This document shows positions 60,802 to 64,000 of a stretch of DNA of 64,000 nt, piece by piece. How positions within the stretch are numbered: the stretch's first letter is position 1; the number at the start of each line of letters is the position of its first letter. The DNA is from Arsenicicoccus sp. oral taxon 190. GTDB lineage: Bacteria > Actinomycetota > Actinomycetes > Actinomycetales > Dermatophilaceae. The position numbers and the translations under genes were made by a program. Where the stretch lies: positions 992,001-1,056,000 of the forward strand of contig NZ_CP012070.1 in the NCBI RefSeq assembly GCF_001189535.1, read 5' to 3'. The notes beneath the pieces are model-generated. The model was not told the origin of the DNA, made no database searches, and worked only from the letters and a program-made list of their open reading frames with translations.

Positions 60802-61635
60802 CTACCCGGTGAGCTCCCCGAGGACGTAGACGGCGAGGAAGCCGAGGAAGAACATCGCCGCCAGGGCCGTGGTCTCGGTCTGCTCGTGCGCCTCGACGAG
60901 CAGCTCTTCCACGGCCAGGTAGAGCAGGGCGGCAGCGCCGAAGGCGAGAACGGCGGCGAGGGCGGCTGGTCCCGCACCGGCGAGGAGCGCGGCTCCGCCG
61001 ACCGCACCGACGGCGGTCAGCAGGCCCAGCCCGACGACGGTCGCGGCGGACTGGGCCCGGTTCAGGCCGGCCTCGGTGAGCTCGCTGCCGAGCGACAGCG
61101 ACAGGAACAGGATCTCGAGAGTCAGCGCGATGGTGAGGATGATGCCCTGTGCCGCACCGAGGACTGCCCCGAGACCGACGAGGAGTCCGTCGATGACGAG
61201 ATCCATCCCGACGGCGACGAGCAGGCCAAGGGGCAGGGCGACCGCCGCTCGGCGCGCGACCTGTCGGGTGACGGAGGTAGCCAGTCCGCGTCCGTGTGGC
61301 GAGCTCACGGTTGAGGCTGCTGCCGAGTCCGACCCCGTTGTGGGCGTCGGCTCTCGGGCGGCCGCGGCCTCCTGACGGCGGGAGTAGGCGGCCATCGCAA
61401 GCATGACGGCGACGCCGGCGGTGAACCCGAGGACGGCGTAGGGCAGGTTGCCCTCCTCGCGCAGGCTAGGGAGGACCTCACCTGCCAGGGCGGCGACCAC
61501 GACGCCCGCGGCGAAGTGCTGGATGGCGCTGACCAGCCGAGGCCTGGGCGGCCTCAGGATGGAGATCGCCGTGCCCGCAGCGGCTGCCGCCACCGGGAAC
61601 GCGACCAGGGTCAGGGCCTGGGTCACGGCGCTCAT
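60802..61635 (-). CDS. ZIP-family metal transporter
   Basis: 277 residues from ATG 61635, overlapping the stop of the preceding gene (ATGA). It has about eight membrane helices with a His/Ser-rich loop after helix III. QHFAAGVVVAALAGEVLP and MDLVIDGLLVGLG correspond to the metal-path helices of ZIP proteins, although the usual histidines of helix IV are partly replaced. ZIP proteins mostly import Zn(II) or related metals, which would be unusual in an efflux cluster; direction here is unknown. Confidence 0.75.
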   Translation of the reverse strand: MSAVTQALTLVAFPVAAAAAGTAISILRPPRPRLVSAIQHFAAGVVVAALAGEVLPSLREEGNLPYAVLGFTAGVAVMLAMAAYSRRQEAAAAREPTPTTGSDSAAASTVSSPHGRGLATSVTRQVARRAAVALPLGLLVAVGMDLVIDGLLVGLGAVLGAAQGIILTIALTLEILFLSLSLGSELTEAGLNRAQSAATVVGLGLLTAVGAVGGAALLAGAGPAALAAVLAFGAAALLYLAVEELLVEAHEQTETTALAAMFFLGFLAVYVLGELTG

Positions 61636-61991
61636 CCGGTGCCCTTTCCCCGGGACCGGTCACGCAGCCAGAGCGTGAGCATGATCCCCAGCAACAGGGC
61701 CGCGATACCGGCCCAGGCCCAGGAGTGGTTCCCGGGCTCAGTGGGTGGCGGGACGGTGTGGGCCGGGTCTTCGTCGATGGGGCCTGGGATGGTCCAGCTA
61801 GGCGTCGGTGTGGGGACTTGCGAAGGAGCCGCGGCCGCCGCGGGGACCATTCTGTCGAGCTGCGTCTGAGATGCTGCACGAGCCGGCTCGTCGGCCTTCG
61901 CAGCCCCCGGACCCAGAGCAAGCAGCGGCAGCGCGACGGCAACAGCGATAGCCCCGCAACGCGACCGAAGTCTGCGACGGTGAGCGTGCAT
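61632..61991 (-). CDS. Small exported, membrane-anchored protein
   Basis: 119 residues. A signal peptide (VAVALPLLALGPGAAKA) is followed by a Pro/Thr-rich region and a C-terminal membrane helix (WAWAGIAALLLGIMLTLWL) with a basic tail. Unknown family. Located four bases after the TlpA-like gene and overlapping the ZIP gene start, so in one operon. Confidence 0.6.
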   Translation of the reverse strand: MHAHRRRLRSRCGAIAVAVALPLLALGPGAAKADEPARAASQTQLDRMVPAAAAAPSQVPTPTPSWTIPGPIDEDPAHTVPPPTEPGNHSWAWAGIAALLLGIMLTLWLRDRSRGKGTG

Positions 61992-61995
61992 AGTC

Positions 61996-62503
61996 TCAGC
62001 CCTTGGCCAGAACGTCGTCGATGAGTCCGGTCAGGACGCTGGCGGTCACCGGCCCGGACACGCGGGCGGCGATGCGGGCGGACCTGTCCAGGACGAGTGT
62101 CGTCGGGGTGGCAACCGCCTTGCCCTGCAGGGCCAGGATCGGGACGCCGCCGTCGTAGGCCAAGGACGGGTAGGTGATGCGGTGCTGGCGCTGGAAGGAC
62201 AGTCCGGTGGCCGGGGTCTCCATCTTGTCCAGCCCGAGGAACCGGACGGGAAGGCGTCGTCGCTGAACGGATTCCCAAGCCTTCTGCAGATCGGCCGACT
62301 CGCTGATGCAGGGCGGGCACCACGACCCCCACACGTTCACGACGAGCACCGTCCCGTGCAGGTCTGCGTTGGACCAGGGCCGCCCTTCCAGCGTCGTGCC
62401 GGGCGCCGCAGCCCGCCAGCAACGCGGCGCCCCCGACGGCCACCAGGCTGGAGGCCAGCTGCAGCGCGCGGCGTCGAGTCAGCGGGACGGTGTCGCTCAC
62501 CAT
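61996..62503 (-). pseudogene. TlpA/ResA-like thiol-disulphide lipoprotein with apparent frameshift
   Basis: From ATG 62503 the first frame gives a signal sequence with a lipobox (RRRALQLASSLVAVGG, then LLAGC). After about 33 codons the frame fails; a second frame carries TTLEGRPWSNADLHGTV and VVNVWGSWCPPC, then the thioredoxin fold to the stop at 61996. The change lies near 62400-62410 and needs one extra or two fewer bases. It may be a real mutation or a sequencing error. The CxxC is WCPPC. If repaired, this is a membrane-tethered reductase, about 165 residues. Confidence 0.65.
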
Positions 62504-63429
62504 GAGGTCTGGGCGCAGGCGCTGGAGCCCGCGGGCTCGACCTGCAAGGTGGCGTGCTCGATGCCGAAGCGCTCACGCATGACCGCTGCGGCCTGGGTGA
62601 GGATCGTGGCGGAGTTCGCCGAGGGGGCGCCGGCGTGCGGGTCTGCCATGACGAGGTGGGCGGTGGCGACGTTCATCCCGGAGGTGAGCGTCCACACGTG
62701 CAGGTCGTGGACCTCGACCACACCGGAGATCTCCGACAGGGCCTGCTCCGCCTCGTCGGGGTGCATGCCCGCCGGCGCGTGCTGCCCGAGGACGGCCAGC
62801 ACCTCGCGGCCGAGCATCACGGCGCGGACGGCCACGAATAGGGCGATCGCCAGGGCCACGACGGTGTCCCACCACGTCTGCCCGGTGGTGCCCACGAGGA
62901 TGGCGGCGGCGATGACCCCAACAGATCCGAGGGTGTCGGCCAGGACCTCGAGGTAGGCGCCCTTGACGTTGAGGCTCTCGCTGGCGCCGGCGCGCAGCAG
63001 CACGATGCTGATGAGGTTGATGAGCAGACCGAGGGCTCCGACGACCAGCATCGGGCCGGAGGCGACCTCGGGCTCGGCGCCGATGCGTCCGAGGGCCTCG
63101 ATGCAGATGTAGACGGCCACACCCAGCATGAGCAGCACGGCCAGGCCCGAGGCGAAGACCTCGGCCCGGTAGGAGCCGAACGTGCGTCGCCCGGTGGTGT
63201 CTGCGCGGGTGGCGATGCGGGTCGCGACCAGCGCCGCCCCCAGCGCGACGACGTCGGCCGCCATGTGGCCGGCGTCGCTGATCAGGGCCAGCGACTGGGA
63301 GGTCAGCCCGACGACCAGCTCGACGACGAAGAACGATGCGACCAGCCCGAAGGCCAGCTGCAGGCGCCAGCGGTGGGCGCCGGCGGCAGAGCCGCCCCCG
63401 CCGTGTCCATGCCCGTGTCCGTGGCTCAT
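62497..63429 (-). CDS. Cation diffusion facilitator, copy 2
   Basis: 310 residues from ATG 63429, overlapping the ArsR stop (ATGA). A His/Gly-rich N-terminus (SHGHGHGHGGGG) precedes six membrane helices with SDAGHMAADVVALG and a C-terminal domain (VHDLHVWTLTSGMNVATAHLV). It exports Zn(II)/Cd(II)-type ions. Closely related to the CDF at 42821, whose N-terminus lacks the long His run. Its stop overlaps the start of the TlpA-like gene. Confidence 0.93.
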   Translation of the reverse strand: MSHGHGHGHGGGGSAAGAHRWRLQLAFGLVASFFVVELVVGLTSQSLALISDAGHMAADVVALGAALVATRIATRADTTGRRTFGSYRAEVFASGLAVLLMLGVAVYICIEALGRIGAEPEVASGPMLVVGALGLLINLISIVLLRAGASESLNVKGAYLEVLADTLGSVGVIAAAILVGTTGQTWWDTVVALAIALFVAVRAVMLGREVLAVLGQHAPAGMHPDEAEQALSEISGVVEVHDLHVWTLTSGMNVATAHLVMADPHAGAPSANSATILTQAAAVMRERFGIEHATLQVEPAGSSACAQTSW

Positions 63430-63917
63430 GCGCTTGCTCCCGTTCGCGTGGAAGCGGCGCGCCGCGTAGAGACGCGAGAGGTCACCGACTGAGCGGTGGT
63501 GGGCTCCACGTGCTCGACCGGAGCAGGCTGGGTCGCGGTGTGCTCGTGGGTCATGTGCTCACGCGTCAGGTCCAAGAGCATCCGCACGTGCGCGTCCGCG
63601 AGGCGGTAGTACATGAGGCGTCCGTCACGGCGGGCGGTGACGACCTGCGACGCGCGCAGCAGGCGCAGCGACTGCGACACCGTCGTCTCTGCGACAACGG
63701 TGGCTGCGGCGAGGTCACACACGCACAGCTCGCCGGCCTCCAGCAGGGCGTAGAGCAGCTTGGCCCGGGTCGGGTCCCCGAGCAGCTTGAACACGGCCGA
63801 CACCTGGACCAGGTCGTTCTCGGGCAGGGCGCGGGCCCGGACGTGGCGCACCGTCTCCGGGTGGACGCAGTGGTCGGTGCAGGCATCGATCACGAGGACC
63901 GCTTCATCTGAACGCAT
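63426..63917 (-). CDS. ArsR/SmtB-family metal sensor, CadC-like (copy 2)
   Basis: 163 residues from ATG 63917. Cys13 and Cys17 in the N-terminus and Cys65/Cys67 (GELCVCD) match the four-cysteine Cd/Pb site of CadC. An alpha-5 site (ADAHVRMLLDLTREHMTHEH) is also present. The last 40 residues are a disordered tail not seen in copy 1. It controls the CDF gene that overlaps its stop. Its operator-like palindrome covers the start codon. Confidence 0.88.
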   Translation of the reverse strand: MRSDEAVLVIDACTDHCVHPETVRHVRARALPENDLVQVSAVFKLLGDPTRAKLLYALLEAGELCVCDLAAATVVAETTVSQSLRLLRASQVVTARRDGRLMYYRLADAHVRMLLDLTREHMTHEHTATQPAPVEHVEPTTAQSVTSRVSTRRAASTRTGASA

Positions 63918-63926
63918 GCTCAGATG
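63905..63926. promoter_or_regulatory. ArsR operator, copy 2, overlapping the start codon
   Basis: CATCTGA (63905-63911) and TCAGATG (63920-63926) are perfect inverted repeats around GCATGC. The ATG of the regulator (63917-63915) lies inside the dyad. Such placement would give tight repression and suggests a leaderless or very short-leader transcript. Confidence 0.6.
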
Positions 63927-64000
63927 TTACGGTACGCGCAATGCGTTGTGGACCGCCCGTCCGAACCGGGTGCACGCGCCAGCACGACAACTCACACGAC

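Noticed and set aside
1..64000. CRISPR arrays
   Set aside because: No series of regularly spaced identical repeats was seen, and no cas-like gene is present.

Overview
The window is high-GC DNA from an actinobacterium, probably a member of the Micrococcales. The evidence is the codon usage, frequent GTG/TTG starts, HrdB-like sigma sequence, CmtR-type regulators and tightly overlapping (ATGA/GTGA) operons. Most of it is accessory DNA, laid out as four blocks.

(1) 1-19930, a DNA-processing, probably anti-phage island. On the minus strand lies a giant DEAD-box helicase with a DUF1998/MZB-type C-terminus, cut by the window edge. It is followed by a DUF262/DUF1524 (GmrSD-like) nuclease (+), a convergent AlbA_2/Schlafen-type ATPase regulator (-), a small HTH plus PD-(D/E)XK nuclease (-), and a 2537-residue fusion of an SNF2 helicase and an N6-adenine methyltransferase (-), which resembles DISARM DrmD and DrmMI in one chain. 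Divergent from this giant is the most unusual gene of the window: a 911-residue protein joining an SF2 (XPB/SSL2-like) helicase to an almost complete primary-type sigma-70 factor.

(2) 20044-27133, an ordinary sugar-uptake operon: ROK repressor, lipoprotein binding protein, RbsA-like double ATPase, two RbsC-like permeases and a Gfo/Idh/MocA oxidoreductase.

(3) 27340-35790, a patchwork of mobile DNA around a small secreted-protein/ABC-transporter operon. It includes an ISL3 remnant that cut a secreted-protein gene and a TniA/TniB-like transposition pair flanked by two different serine resolvases.

(4) 36025-64000, a metal-resistance and envelope island. It carries merA/merR with a classic MerR operator, cadD, two cmtR genes, two ArsR-CDF cassettes, a CtaG-like gene and a broken copC. 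A Pb/Cd-type operon (uppP, cation exchanger, lspA, P1B-ATPase, cmtR) is present, with a deleted second copy (cmtR, 5' end of the ATPase gene, 3' end of lspA, lnt). A ZIP transporter, a frameshifted TlpA-like protein, FtsW and a secreted alkaline phosphatase are also here. The block is broken by an IS110 remnant, a Tn554-like recombinase pair, and an intact 1426-bp IS256-family element with an 8-bp target duplication.

Functionally, block 1 would sense, modify or cut foreign DNA and may recruit RNA polymerase through its sigma module. Block 4 detoxifies Hg, Cd, Pb and Zn by reduction, efflux and probably phosphate release, with accessory copies of lipoprotein and cell-wall genes. All family assignments come from reading motifs by eye; no database search was run.
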